Shown here piece after piece: positions 13,801 to 24,529 of a stretch of 64,000 nucleotides of DNA (position 1 is the first letter of the stretch; every line of letters starts with the position of its first letter). Both the position numbers and the translations under genes were made by a program. The DNA is taken from assembly GCA_000727475.1 (NCBI GenBank), contig KL647305.1, forward strand, positions 2,365,255-2,429,254, written 5' to 3'. The notes beneath the pieces were generated by a model. The model did not search any database and had not been told where the DNA came from. It saw only the letters and a program-made list of their open reading frames with translations. The stretch is from Sarcocystis neurona (Eukaryota > Apicomplexa > Conoidasida > Eucoccidiorida > Sarcocystidae).

Positions 13801-16800
13801 TGTGCATGCGCCTGTCGCAATTTTTTGTCCTCGTGTGGTAGACATTCTCGTCCTCTGTCTTCAGCGGTAGGCTCGGGGCGTGCTTTTTTCTTCTCCACCA
13901 CGTCTCGTCTTCTCTACTCTTCTTGATCCGTCTCCCGTACAACGCATGCGTCTGCCTGCTTGTCTCTTCCGAGACCGTTCCGCCGGCAGAGTAGCAGGCA
14001 TGCGCGGGAGCATCTGGAGACGCCATCGTTCTGTTTGCTGCTCCTCTTCGTTGCCTCTCTCAACATTTTCTGTGTTTATCGCCTTTCTCTCGATTTCTGC
14101 AGAGGGCGGTCGACGCGGTCAGCTCCCATCTTCAGCTGCCCCGTTGATGAACAGACCAGTACGTCCGCTTGCACGTGCGCGCCCGTGTGCCCGTCTACGG
14201 TAGTTGTACACAGAGGCTTTCGTGTTTTTCGCCGTGTATACATGTGTACGTCCTCATGAGGAGGGTATAGGTAGTAGGTTTTCTAGCATGTGTCCACGTG
14301 GAATTTTATTCCGGTGCCCTTTTGCTTGTGGTACGTATGTATGTACACGTACTGTAGGCGTGTGTAACTGTCTAAGTAGGTCGCCGTGCGCCCACTTTTG
14401 TGATGTGTATATACGTACGTATATGGTTCGTATGTGTATCCGTACATACAGTTATATAGATGTGTCTATATACGTGTGTATGTATGTGCGTGGAGGTAGC
14501 GCTCTTCGCGTGCGTCTCCATGCAGTATAATCTATTTTGTCTACGTGCGTATATCCGTATTTACGTATATGTGTGTGGGATTGGGGGAGGGGGACGGTGC
14601 GGGTGTGTGGTGGCCGTACGTACGAACGCACGTATGTCTATGCTTGCGCACACAGATAGTACCAGCTGTGTAGGTAGACCGCCCGTGTGTACGAAGAATA
14701 ACTATTTGTATCGTCCTGACAGGTGTCCGTGTATGTGTGTCCGTGTATGTGTGTGCGTGTATGTACATACGCAAGAAATTGCCCTTCCTTCCCCGCGCGG
14801 ACACATTTTTGCAGATGGGCTCATGAACCTGTGGTGCACGGGGATAGGGAAATACGTGTGCGCGTGTGTCTCTCTAGCATTCGTACAGTTGTCCAAAGGA
14901 GATCCTCCTGGTACACATACACACACTTCCCCCCTGTCAAACACTCCAGGTCTATCGTGTGTTTATGTGTACATCTGTTTGTGTGTGTGCTCGTGCCTTT
15001 GCTAGAGACAAACACATTTAGCAGCGAACCTGCTGCTACCGCAGTTCTTTTTCCTGCTTCGCTTCTGAAAACTCCGGCGGAAACCGGCGAAGGAGCACGA
15101 CGGGGCGTCAGAATGTTTTTGTGACCTCCCTCGTGCGACGATGAACCCGTCTACGTTCTTTCTTGGTAGAAGTCGGAAGGGACTTGTCCACTGCGTACCC
15201 CCATGTCGCTGCCGGAGGTTGTCCTGGCGGCACCAGGTCGAAACGCGAGAACGGAAGAGCGAGGGAGGCCTTCCTAGGTGTTGCGGTGTGGTATTGTCCG
15301 TCAGGATGTTAGTACTATTACATCTGCGCGTGTGTGCATATGTGCATGAAGAAGGAGTACGGTAGAGAGAGTCGTGGTCGTTTCTGTGTGACTGCCGCGT
15401 TCGGAGGTAGGTGGCCAAATTCTCGTACGGGTGGCGAACCCATCTGAAGGCTTCCCTCCGGGTGAATATGTATAAGTACGTAACTGCGTGTACATCTGCG
15501 TGACATACCCTGGGTGCCTCTGGGGGTTAGCGGACGTTTCCGCGGAAACAGGGATAAGTCATTTCCTTAAACGGGTGCTAGAGTCCTTGTGACACGCTGC
15601 TGCTCTCACAGGCTGGGAAATTTATTTTGGCTACTGCGGTGCATGCGGTAGCAGAAGAGGAGTCGATGACCCTTTCTGCCCACGCTGCCATCTTTCCATC
15701 AGAGACATGGCCATTGCAAAGGTGTTGGGACTAGGCATCTGCAGGAGCTCTGTTTGCGCCCAATGTGGGAAACCAGGTATCTTCCCTCCGTTTCCTCCAT
15801 CCGGACTTTTAATCGATTCATACATCGTTCTACTTCCGCCCCATCCATATCGTAGATGTACATACATATATATATATATATATATCTGTATCAGTAGGTG
15901 TGCGGACATGTGTATGTACCGCTACGTACAAGCGACGTATATATAGAGAAACGGGGACGTGTGGTGATACACATGTATATATGTATGTACATGTACTGAT
16001 TAGTACGTAGGTGTGTTTGTATGTGGGTGTGTGTATTTGAATGTACTTTACGCGCATCCGAATAAATACCGGTGGTAACATCCCTATGTGTATGTGTGTA
16101 TGCATGGACGTGTAAGAATATACTTTGTATGTTAGTTGTAAGCGAGAGTGATGTGCTCTACCACATGAGCAGGCCAGTAAATACTTTCAGTGTACAACAT
16201 ATATATATATATATATATGTGTAGGTGTGTACACATACGTGGAGACTTGTATCTGCAGTGTGTGTGAATAGCGAGGCGAATTTCGAGAGCCTAACGGCAG
16301 CTCGTAGTAGGTCCGCGAGTAGGTCCGCGTAGGTCCGGTCGTGTGTGTGCCTTCACAGGGAGGTGTCGGGGAGAGCGGGAAGGGGGGGGCTGCGAACGGC
16401 CGCAGGCCGAATGTTTCCCTTTTATCGCGGCTTTCCACGTTTCTCTCATTGAGTCCTCACAACGGGTTTTCCTTTGTCCTCACTCTCTAAATTTTCGTCT
16501 TTCCTCTTTCCGTTACCTCTCTTGTGTTCTTGGCACCCACAGTGTGCCTGTGTTTCCTCGCTTCTGCGTTTATTATCTCTGGACTTCTTCTTCTTCTGCG
16601 TCCCTCTGCTACTCGTCTTTTCGTTCTCTTGCCGCGTGCAGCGGTGCTTTTGCTTCCTTCCTTCTCTCTCTGTTCCCTCCTGCTTTTATCTTCACGTCTT
16701 CTTGTTCCTCTTCGTCTTACGGCCCTCTGCGTCGCTACCCATGTTCTTTCTTCCCTCCGTGATGCACGCCTCTGCGTGTGCCCCGACGACACATGTTCTT

Positions 16801-17476
16801 TTCTTTCGAGTCCTCATTTATTCCTCTTGTTTCCGTTTTCATTTTGCTGCTGCTGACTTTGTGCTTCCCCCTCCCAGCGGGTGGGGTGCAGGATTGTCTG
16901 AAGCCGCTTACAGAGGAAGCGAACCCCTTCGCGGGGAAGCCACTGGGCGGCAGCTTCGCAACTAGCCGGGCGTCTCCTGTGTGCGAGGCATGTGGATACC
17001 TTCTGACTTACCTGCATCCTGTGAAGAAGCACCTTTTCCCGCGGGGTCTACGCAATATCTGCCGCCAGTCGTTTGCAGACAATAATGATATGGAAGCTAG
17101 CTCTGTCGCACGCAGAAGCAGCGGCGTAGCGACAGAGCGTGTCGGGTGCGGCGGCGACGTCCACAGCCGAAGCAGCGGCAAGAGCAACAGCAGTAGCAGC
17201 AGCAAGCTTAAGATAACGAAAGAGTGCTCAGTTGAGCACCAGAGGAAGCAGCAGGGGGAAGCCGACCGGCACCTGCAGGAGCAGCAGATGCTGGTGGTAG
17301 CTGGGAAAGCTGAGGGACAAGCTGAAGATCGTGAACAGCGAGATAACAGGGGGGAGGAGGATGAGAATGAGGAGGAGCACACGAGATCGACGGAAAGGAC
17401 GGAAAACGCAGAAGGGGAGTCACGTGAAGAGCGTTTACAATGCACCAGCGCCACAAAGTCTGAGACTCACGAATAG
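5037..17476 (+). CDS. Glutaredoxin-fold cysteine-rich zinc-ribbon protein (GRXCR-like)
   Basis: Proposed exons are first coding part ending 5814; 7861-7950; 9565-9648; 11472-11616; 14103-14158; 15612-15776; 16878-17476 (TAG). All junction phases agree. From ATG 5268 the product is about 561 aa. Order: Ala-rich leader; a glutaredoxin-like domain starting [18 protein letters not shown] and ending [20 protein letters not shown]; then CxxC pairs CPTC and CTAC (exon 11472), CGAC, CPRC and CAQC (15612) and CEAC (16878); then a polar tail rich in Ser, Gln and Glu. Glutaredoxin followed by CxxC zinc motifs is the layout of GRXCR and plant glutaredoxin-family proteins. The CPxC active site is absent, so redox catalysis is doubtful and a structural or scaffold role is likelier. 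An upstream ATG at 5037 opens a hydrophobic segment in the same frame, but TAG TGA at 5229-5234 interrupts it; a short intron could remove these. Domain identity is solid; N-terminus and exon 7861 borders are uncertain. Confidence 0.7.
5340..5620. repeat. Interrupted CTG/GCT trinucleotide tract in coding exon
   Basis: CTG/GCT units recur across this stretch, giving poly-Cys and Ala-rich protein in the frame used by the glutaredoxin-fold gene. The frame stays open for 182 codons from 5268 and runs straight into the recognisable domain. The tract is therefore most likely translated rather than intronic. Confidence 0.6.
6130..6640. repeat. GA-rich and CA-rich simple sequence in intron
   Basis: A purine tract built of GAGACA units (6130-6420) is followed by ACACAC/CATACA units (about 6480 and 6570-6630). 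All of it lies in the intron 5815-7860 of the glutaredoxin-fold gene. The long frames here are translated simple repeats. Confidence 0.8.
6947..7090. repeat. Direct repeat, two units of about 70 bp
   Basis: The block tccaggcacctaccagtgcg starts at 6947 and again at 7015. Each copy is followed by a short TA or TACA tract and tctctctctatatatatg. The copies differ in the length of the internal microsatellite. They are intronic. Confidence 0.85.
12354..12600. repeat. Direct repeat, two diverged units of 130 bp
   Basis: Units start acaccgagaagaaa at 12354 and 12484. They share gttcacgtccaggcctcaca and a gcagata motif, with several substitutions and small gaps. They lie in the intron 11617-14102 of the glutaredoxin-fold gene. 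No coding function is visible. Confidence 0.8.
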
Positions 17477-18318
17477 GAACAGAAGACGCAGCTACGCCAG
17501 GCATGTGCGCCGACGGAAGACTCATCAGACCGCCTGGCACCCCGGTATTAGTGTTCATCGGGGCGTATCTGCCGTCTGGAGGCTGTCGATTCCGCAAGGT
17601 GGAAACAGCGAGAGAGAATATAAGAACGAGGAAGACGAGGAGGAGGAGAAGAGGGGAAAGAAAGAGCGGCGCGCAGAAGAATGTGGAGGAAACAAATAAG
17701 GAAAAGAGAGTGCAAATGGGAGAGGTTTTCTTGTAGATTCTGTGTAACTACGTGTGTATGTGCACGTCGGTATGTTTCCTCGTAGCGCAGGTTGAAGTGT
17801 GCTTGCGGACGTGCTACAAAATATCTGTTTTTGTTACGTGACACTGAAAACGAAGGGGGGGCACTGGCAGGAAGCAAGGGTAGACAGCGAATATTACGAA
17901 GCTGCTGCCCTAGAGGGAGACGTGCGCACGTGTACATGAGTGTGTGTGTATATCTATGTGAGACACCGGGTCAATTCGGGTGGCACGGTGGATGGAGACG
18001 AAACTACAGACATGCTGGGAAAGAAGCTGCCGCCTGTACCTGTTCAGACACTTGTCACTAATACGGTCATAGAACTGAGGTTGTGACAAGGACGTAACTT
18101 CTCGACGTGCACAGGAATGCATGACCTATCCATATGGACACATGGCTCTGTAGAGAGAAATATAGTGTACACGTTCAAATATATAAATTTACGTATGTTA
18201 TTATAATAGTTGTGTGTGGGGTCATTTGTGTGCGGAGCGTCTTAGAGAAACAGGGTCGTCGTTGTAACAGAAAGCAGTTTGGCTGCACGTACAAGCATTT
18301 CTCTCCGTGGGGAAGAGC
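17477..18318. other. Intergenic, no firm gene
   Basis: After the TAG at 17474-17476 the sequence stays purine-rich to about 17700, and two other frames remain open there. These are best read as composition or 3' UTR. The rest shows no splice-bounded coding segment. It separates the glutaredoxin-fold gene from the next signal-peptide start. Confidence 0.5.
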
Positions 18319-19150
18319 ATGACGAAGCTCATGCTCTCGCTCCTGGCAGTGGTCGGAGTAGCAGGGTCGAAGAAGAGCTGCGCACTACGAACGGGTAGGT
18401 GAAGTGTTGCATTTGAAGAGAGATGGGAAGGTTAGTGACCACTTGAGCACCTTTATGACGACAACTGTAGAAACATGCGAGCGTGCAAATGTGTTTGTCG
18501 AAGTGGGTGGATGGGTATAAAGGGACGGACGTGCAGGCGGTGGGTTGTACGTGTATATGCGCCAACACCTGCACAAAGCAGGTTGGACGGTGTGGTTGTC
18601 GCAAGTCTTCACCGGCAGCAGCGTCCCTCTTGTCGAGGAGAAGAATTCTCGGAGGGGGGGAAGTATAGTATACTGGGGTTGGTAAAGCTGGCGACACCAA
18701 CGCAGTAACGTCTCTGTGACGTATTATCAACACTTAAAGCACACGGCGGTGCACGCGTGGGAGCGAAGATAGGCTGCGCCTAGGCGTATCACAAGAGCTG
18801 CAGAACGCATTCGTGTGTGCCGAGTGCACGCACGCCTGGGGACGGGTCCGCGTGTTCCTGTGCGAGAGCTTGACGGCTAGTCTATCTATCTGTCTGTATG
18901 TGTAATCGTGTATGGCGCGGATACTTGTCTTGCATGAGGTGCCTCTCGGACTTGCGAGGAGGAGCATGGATCATGCGAGTGCACCACCTGTAAACAGAGG
19001 TGGTCTTCGCAATTTGTGGAGTGCGGGAGAAGCACGCGATGCCGTGCGTGCGTGTCTCACCCATGTGTCAACAAGAAGTGGAGGAGGTGGTCACGCCAAA
19101 CATCTGCCGACACAGCACCAGATCCTCACTACGGGACGGCAGCCTGTTGA
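18319..19150 (+). CDS. Predicted small secreted Cys-rich protein
   Basis: Proposed exons are 18319-18394 and 18939-19150, joined in phase 1 across a 544-nt intron (G|GTAGGT ... CATGAG|GT), for 95 aa. The start is an ATG followed by a textbook signal peptide: Lys at 3, then LMLSLLAVVGVAGS. The mature part is basic and cysteine-rich. One cluster reads CECTTC, then RWSS, VEC, RCRAC and HPC. The spacing recalls zinc-binding 3CxxC fingers (CxxC, Trp, Ser, CxxC). A signal peptide makes disulphide pairing in an extracellular protein more likely. The acceptor has a weak pyrimidine tract. The gene is not recognised; signal peptide and Cys pattern are seen, secretion is inferred. Exons further downstream, for example after CAG 19380, cannot be excluded. 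Confidence 0.45.
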
Positions 19151-19670
19151 AGAAGGGAGCAGCACGCTCTATTGGCACACCAATGCATACACGTGGTTCG
19201 TGCCTGTTTTTTAACATAACCTCAGATGGAGACACAGCTCTGTGTTAGCACAGGTCCTGGGCGGCTGCATGCGTGTACGAAATTTATATATGTCGGCATA
19301 TATGTATGAAGAAGTATACATATACATCGGATAAGTACGTCAAATGCACACACATATATCAATTACATACATATTTGCAGACTGCTACCGTGATGTCTCA
19401 AATATACGAGTGCTCCGGTGTCAGTGTCTACTCGGTCACAGCTCCATGTCCGGAGATGTTGGCGCAGCAGTCTCCGTAGCACATCGAGGCAGGGGAAGAC
19501 GACGTCTTGCTGCAGCTGAAGCTGCGTCTTTGCATTCTAAAAATCTCGGACACCTGAGTTGTGTGTCTGGTTAACGCGCGAAACCTGTTAATGTATTCTC
19601 TCGTGTATTGCAGACTGCGCCGTTTCTTCCGTATTCACCTACTTGAATTCTGCCGTTGCTTACCACAGTC
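19151..19670. other. No firm gene; TA-rich patch and candidate acceptor
   Basis: A short TA/CATA patch lies at 19280-19380 and ends in a good acceptor (atatttgcag at about 19380). Two frames follow it, both open for 30 or more codons. Neither could be tied to the gene upstream in phase with confidence. Confidence 0.4.
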
Positions 19671-20350
19671 TGCTGGTGCCAGTCAATGGTTATTGCTATC
19701 TAGTGCCGCGTGATGGTGCAGACTACTGCCTGCTGTCGCCTGCCAAGGCGTTCTGCGGCTTGCTTTTACACGCTGGTGCATGGTAAATTTTCGTGGTGCT
19801 CCTTTGCTGGCTGCCGCTGCTTGCTGCTGCTATTCCTCCTTGTGGCAGCCTACCCTACTTGCTGCTGCCTTTTGCTGCTTGTTGCCGCCGAGCGCCCCTG
19901 TTGCCGACTGCTGTTTGTCGCTGCCGACCGGTGCTTGTTACTGCCTACCGCTGCCACGGAACTCCTCCTCCTGCTGCTGCGCTTTACTGGTGCCTGCTGT
20001 TGCTGATTTGTGCCTGCTTCTGGACTGCGCGCGCTGCAGGTAGCTTGTGGCTGAATCCGCTTGCTGATGCCTGCTGCCGCGTAGTCGCGTTTACAGCAGC
20101 CTGCTGGTGCCTGGTGCAGCTTGCTGGTGCTTGGGGTGTCTGCTTCAGCATATCGCGGTTTCTTGCTGCGTGTTGAGACGTGGCAACGCGTAGAACCTCC
20201 TGGTGTTCCCTGTTACTCTTCCCCGCGACGTGACGCTAACTGCGTCTTACTCGGCGGCAGTTACGTGCTAATACCTGCGAGGACGACCCGCTGCTGTCGG
20301 CTGCCGCCTGCTGTATATCGCTGTCACACACAGGTGGCAGCTGCCTGCAG
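19671..20350 (+). repeat. Degenerate CTG/TGC trinucleotide block
   Basis: Many irregular ctgctgcc, gctgctgc and tgctggtgcctg units occur here. Translations are Leu, Cys or Ala rich in every + frame, and none carries a start plus splice sites that convince. It is the last block of this kind; simple repeats are rare beyond about 21 kb. Confidence 0.7.
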
Positions 20351-20904
20351 ATGAGAGTTCCCACTTGGTGGCACGCGCTCCGTTGGGACGGGAAAAGCAG
20401 GCCGAACAGACTACACAGTACTCAGAATTCCTGGGTCGTCCTAGGTAGAAACCGTAGCACGATACAGATATCGTGACCTTTCCAGTTCCTGTACATCCGC
20501 GTGCACTTAAAGGTCCCAATAAAACGGGTGCTCTTATATATGACAAAACTAGTGACGTCAGCTGGTGCCGCTCTTGTATTTCTAAGACTGCCGTGTCGAA
20601 GGTAGAGACCTACAATTCTGGAAGAAAGGAGGGGCACCAACGCCTGCTGCACGCGTGCTCATGGCCTGCACCGCGTCTCAGACAACGGAGACGTGGTGCT
20701 TTGAGCTGTGCAGCACGTCATTATCAGCTGCATGCAGTGTCTAAGGACTGGATGCATTGCGCTGCCTGAGGACGACCCCTCTCGAGCGTGTGAACAGGAG
20801 CACGCACACCTCCTGTGTGGGTGTGTACGCAGGAGCAGATGTGTGGTGGGTGTGGTGATCCACATATGCAGGACGCCCATGAAGATGCACGGCTTCCAAA
20901 AAGG

Positions 20905-21036
20905 GTCGCTGTATGGAACAATGGTGGGCTGGTTGTTCGTGGCAAGGCAAGGCTGCTTGCGCGCACGCGGTCGCTGTATGGAACAACGATGGGCTGGTTG
21001 TTCGTGGCAAGGCAAGGCTGCATGCGCGCACGCCGT
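20905..21036. repeat. Tandem repeat, two units of 65 bp
   Basis: Units start gtcgctgtatggaaca at 20905 and 20970, and the second is followed by a partial third start at 21035. They differ by three or four bases. They sit in a frame that is open on the + strand for 234 codons. A 65-bp unit is not a multiple of three, so the copies are read in different frames, which argues against coding. Confidence 0.9.
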
Positions 21037-23001
21037 CGAGGCGCCGCTGCATGCATCGCCCTCTAGAAAGCTTGGTATACACCATGTAAGACGTCTACGT
21101 AAAGATCACTACTACAAAGTAAGTAGACGTTTCCAATACGCGACTATTCCCTGCCCTACCTATGTACTTCCGTGCCCTATAGCTACTGTGCACGCGCTGG
21201 ATGTGCTTCATTTTGAGCACATGTTGCTTAGAGTGCATCTGGATGTCCACGCTCTACACAGCTTCCCCACAATGCTGCATTCATCCGCCATCCATCTGGC
21301 CGATGCGCACAACTCCACAGCTGCGGAGTTACGCCGGCAATTCCAGCCTTGGCAAAGTTCTTCTGCTGCAGAGTACGCACACAACGCTGTGAGGGCTTCC
21401 CCATTGTTTTGATCACCACGACAGCGTCCTGCCCTATTTCGTCGTGGAAAACTCACCCCGCATGCACGCGCGTTGCTAGCTTCCCGACCTTTAACCAGCA
21501 CATCGGATTGAGATCAACTCAATAGATGCTATTCTTCTCTAGCGCACCACGCAACCACAAAGGCGATTGAAACAGCTGAAGTGTTGCAGCTCTTCGTGTG
21601 CGGCAGCACGGGGATTAAAACCGTTGAAGTGTGGGAGCTTTCCTGTGCGGCAGCACGACCTCCACATTTGTTGGCTTCTTGTTTGTTCAGAGTCTCAGTC
21701 ACTGGGCGTAAGGACGTAGCGGGTTGCGACCATGCACCTCTATTGTGCGTTCGCTTGACGTGTTCTTCAGCAGGCTACACCCCTCTGGACTAAAATGCTT
21801 CTGGGGCTCACGGTGGACGCTTTCGGTTGTTCTCTCTTCGTACGGTGGGCCTAGGCCAGAAGCAACTTTGTCAACGGAAGAGTTCGTCTTTGTCGTGGAA
21901 GGCAGAAATAAATAACAACAACAGGTAGAGTGTGGGAAACAGCAACGCACGAGTCCATGTTGGCCTTGAGTAGAATCAGATAGGGTACACTGTGCCCTGC
22001 GTAGCTCATCTTCTCTGACTCACGGGGTGGCAGAGATCTCCTCTGTAACGGAGGAAAACAACTGAAACAACCACCAGCGCGAACGCTCAACTCCTCTCTC
22101 CACAGAATTCCATCCGTCTACGCAATTGGGGAGCGAAGTGACATACGAACTAGCGAGTGTGCAGTGCCTTTAGAACGCCATCTCAGACGGTATGATGTCA
22201 TGGAAGCAGTGGAGATCCGTGGCCGCATCAGATCGAAGTGTAGTTCACTTCTACAGTCAAGCTGGCAGCTCACACGAAACACCTGAAGAGGTGGACATTT
22301 GTTGCTGCATACACTGTGGCTTACGTTTCACCTCTTCAAATATATGCTTGTATGTAATACGCATGCACGTGAAATACTAATTGACGTGGACAACAAGAAG
22401 TTATAGTGTGTACACAGAAATTACAGCTGTCTTCGCATCACACCAAAAACATGATAAGCATATGTTACGGGATTTCAAACGCTGCCTACTCACGTCTCGT
22501 CTGCACCCGTCGTATCGCCTGTAACAGATGGTTGTCGTTAACTCCTCCAAAAAGCGCTATCACCACCGGTCCGATACAAAAAACCTTATATATCCTTCGC
22601 ACACATACGCCGCCACTTGATGTAGGGGCACATCTGAGTCCTTATGCCAGTACACAAGCAGAAAGTACACGAAATCGTAACGTATGTGCACTAGCTTTTT
22701 TTTCCGCGAGCTGGTGAACCTCCTTGCAAACAAGAAGGCACCGTGTCCCCTGATGTGAGCGTACAGGTGGCGGGCTTCCTACCGTGGTTACCACCACATC
22801 CCACAACCAAGAAGAGATTTCTGACTGATGTTCATGCACAGGTGAATGATTTTCTGCACTCATTCTCACGAGAAATAGCTAGTACCGAAAAGATCCTGCG
22901 TAGTTCTTACATTCAGAATAGCAAATATTTGCCGTTGCTCGTCCGGTAAAAAGGAAATGAGAGATGTTTTGATGACCGTGTACACCGGTTGTAAAAGACG
23001 A
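21037..23001. other. Largely unexplained, one small candidate ORF inside
   Basis: Apart from the small ORF at 22192, no splice-bounded coding segment convinces on either strand. A 50-bp block ending gtgcggcagcacg is duplicated at about 21575-21655. Several 60-100 codon frames lack internal logic. Confidence 0.4.
22192..22380 (+). CDS. Small ORF with CxxC/His finger-like segment
   Basis: A 62-codon ATG frame ends TAA. Near its end CIHCGLRF is followed by a His, a partial match to a C2H2 finger (CxxC, Phe at the usual distance, one His only). There is no family match and no splice evidence. It may be one exon of a larger gene or chance. Confidence 0.2.
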   Translation: MMSWKQWRSVAASDRSVVHFYSQAGSSHETPEEVDICCCIHCGLRFTSSNICLYVIRMHVKY

Positions 23002-24529
23002 CTAGCTGCATTGCCATAGCAAAACAGAGAGCTGACCGACAGTAAAATACAGGTAGCGCTTGCTTTTGTACGTCACCTTCGACCCGAAGTAGCGACCGAC
23101 CACGCAGTTCCATGTTGGCTGGTGCTTGCTGTCGAAGAAACGTTTGATGTGGTCCGCCATGTCCTTAACGGTGCGGTACATTTCCATGGCCTATGAAAAC
23201 GACGAAGAAGCGACATCGAGGCTCCTGAACAGAGGCGAGAGTTTCACCAAGTATTCACTTTCAGTACAACTAGCAGGTACAGACACATCAGCAAACGTGG
23301 AGAGATACGTGGGCCTTTCCTCACAGGGAGTGCTATTCTTCGAGTCCGGCGAAGCGAGTGCAAAAAGACGCTACAGAAAGGTATATTTATACAGTTATGT
23401 GTAATATAAACAGTTATACACGTAGGCAAAAACATGCACTTGTGCGCAGATCAGGGTTTGCGAGAGCAACTCGGCGAGTTGTGGTCCACGTGAGTACGCG
23501 CGGAGCCGACGTATGTGCTGCGGTAAAGCCCCTTTCTCAGAGAGGGTGTCCGCAAAAAATCATATGAAAACGCAGCCGTTACTGGTGCAAGGGTACAAGC
23601 GCAGAGGTACCTGTGTGGATGTGCTTGCTTACGCTTGCATGCACTTGTGAATATCCATGTATGTGTGTACATATGTATACGTATATTAGTCTACTTACAG
23701 GCGTGCACGTGTACAAGCGTGGCGTGGCTCTTTTGCTTCAAGCGAGACATTTCTGTAGTGAAGCCTTCGTGTTGGTTGACAAGTATATAAGTGCTCTCAT
23801 TCTAGCACGGGGTTACTCCTTCAGAACAAGCGTGACCCTGCGCTCTTGCATGTCCGCTTACTTCTCTGAATGACGGAGACTGTGTGCTTATAGAGACCTG
23901 GGGCTAAAACATACACGAAAATATCGTATTGAAGAAAAATATGATTACATACGTGGACACATCTAGTTTCGCGCCGATGCGTGTGGGCCAACACATGTGT
24001 GACGGTGTACGGAAATGTGCATATTCATCCACGAGTTATTCGTGTACACACTTAGGAAAGGCGCCCATCATTAACACACGCGTAGGGAGACAAGGATGTT
24101 CACCGCGTGTGGGATAACACGTACGTCCCCAGTGGGTCACCTGCATACATGCATTTGCACGCTTTATGTACTTTGAGTAAGAGATACGTATAATCATCTG
24201 TACGCGCTTGCGTTTTAACCTACTGCAGACTCATCTGTGTGCAAACATACATGAAGATACCCACACGGACTATCAAGCAGAAGCGTATACCGAAGTAGAC
24301 GTTGTCACACCTGTACTCATATTCCTGCACATGTACGAACATTCGCCGGCCCAGGTACGTGTGCACAACCGTGTGTTTCAGAGGACAAGATACACACAGC
24401 TGCACGAGAGGATGCAGGTGGAGGATGAAGCACCTTAGCTGCTTGCTCTTCGGCATCTCTCTTCATAGCTTCTGGCATTTCTTGGTTGCGAATGATGATT
24501 TTAGGGAATTTTGGGTCTTTTGAATCCAT
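23002..24529 (-). CDS. DYNLL: Dynein light chain, LC8 type
   Basis: Two exons, complement of 24434-24529 and 23002-23190, join in phase 0 for 94 aa; typical LC8 is about 89. Exon 1 starts at ATG 24529 and covers the first strand and helix (KIIIRNQEMPEAMKRDAEEQ). Exon 2 carries the hallmark core HIKRFFDSKHQPTWNCVVGR, then FGSKVTYKSKRYLYFTVGQL. These correspond to the LC8 helix 2 and the beta strands that form the dimer groove. LC8 is a dimeric hub that binds short linear motifs and is a subunit of cytoplasmic and axonemal dynein; in coccidia it also associates with cytoskeletal structures. The intron is 1243 nt with donor AAG|GTGCTT and acceptor CATAG|GCC. The donor is not the best consensus, but alignment to LC8 fixes it. 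The last residues, WQCS, differ from the usual LFKSG end. Confidence 0.93.

Noticed and set aside
20708..21412. 234-codon + frame
   Set aside because: It runs through a 65-bp tandem repeat in two different frames, has no splice context and no family resemblance.
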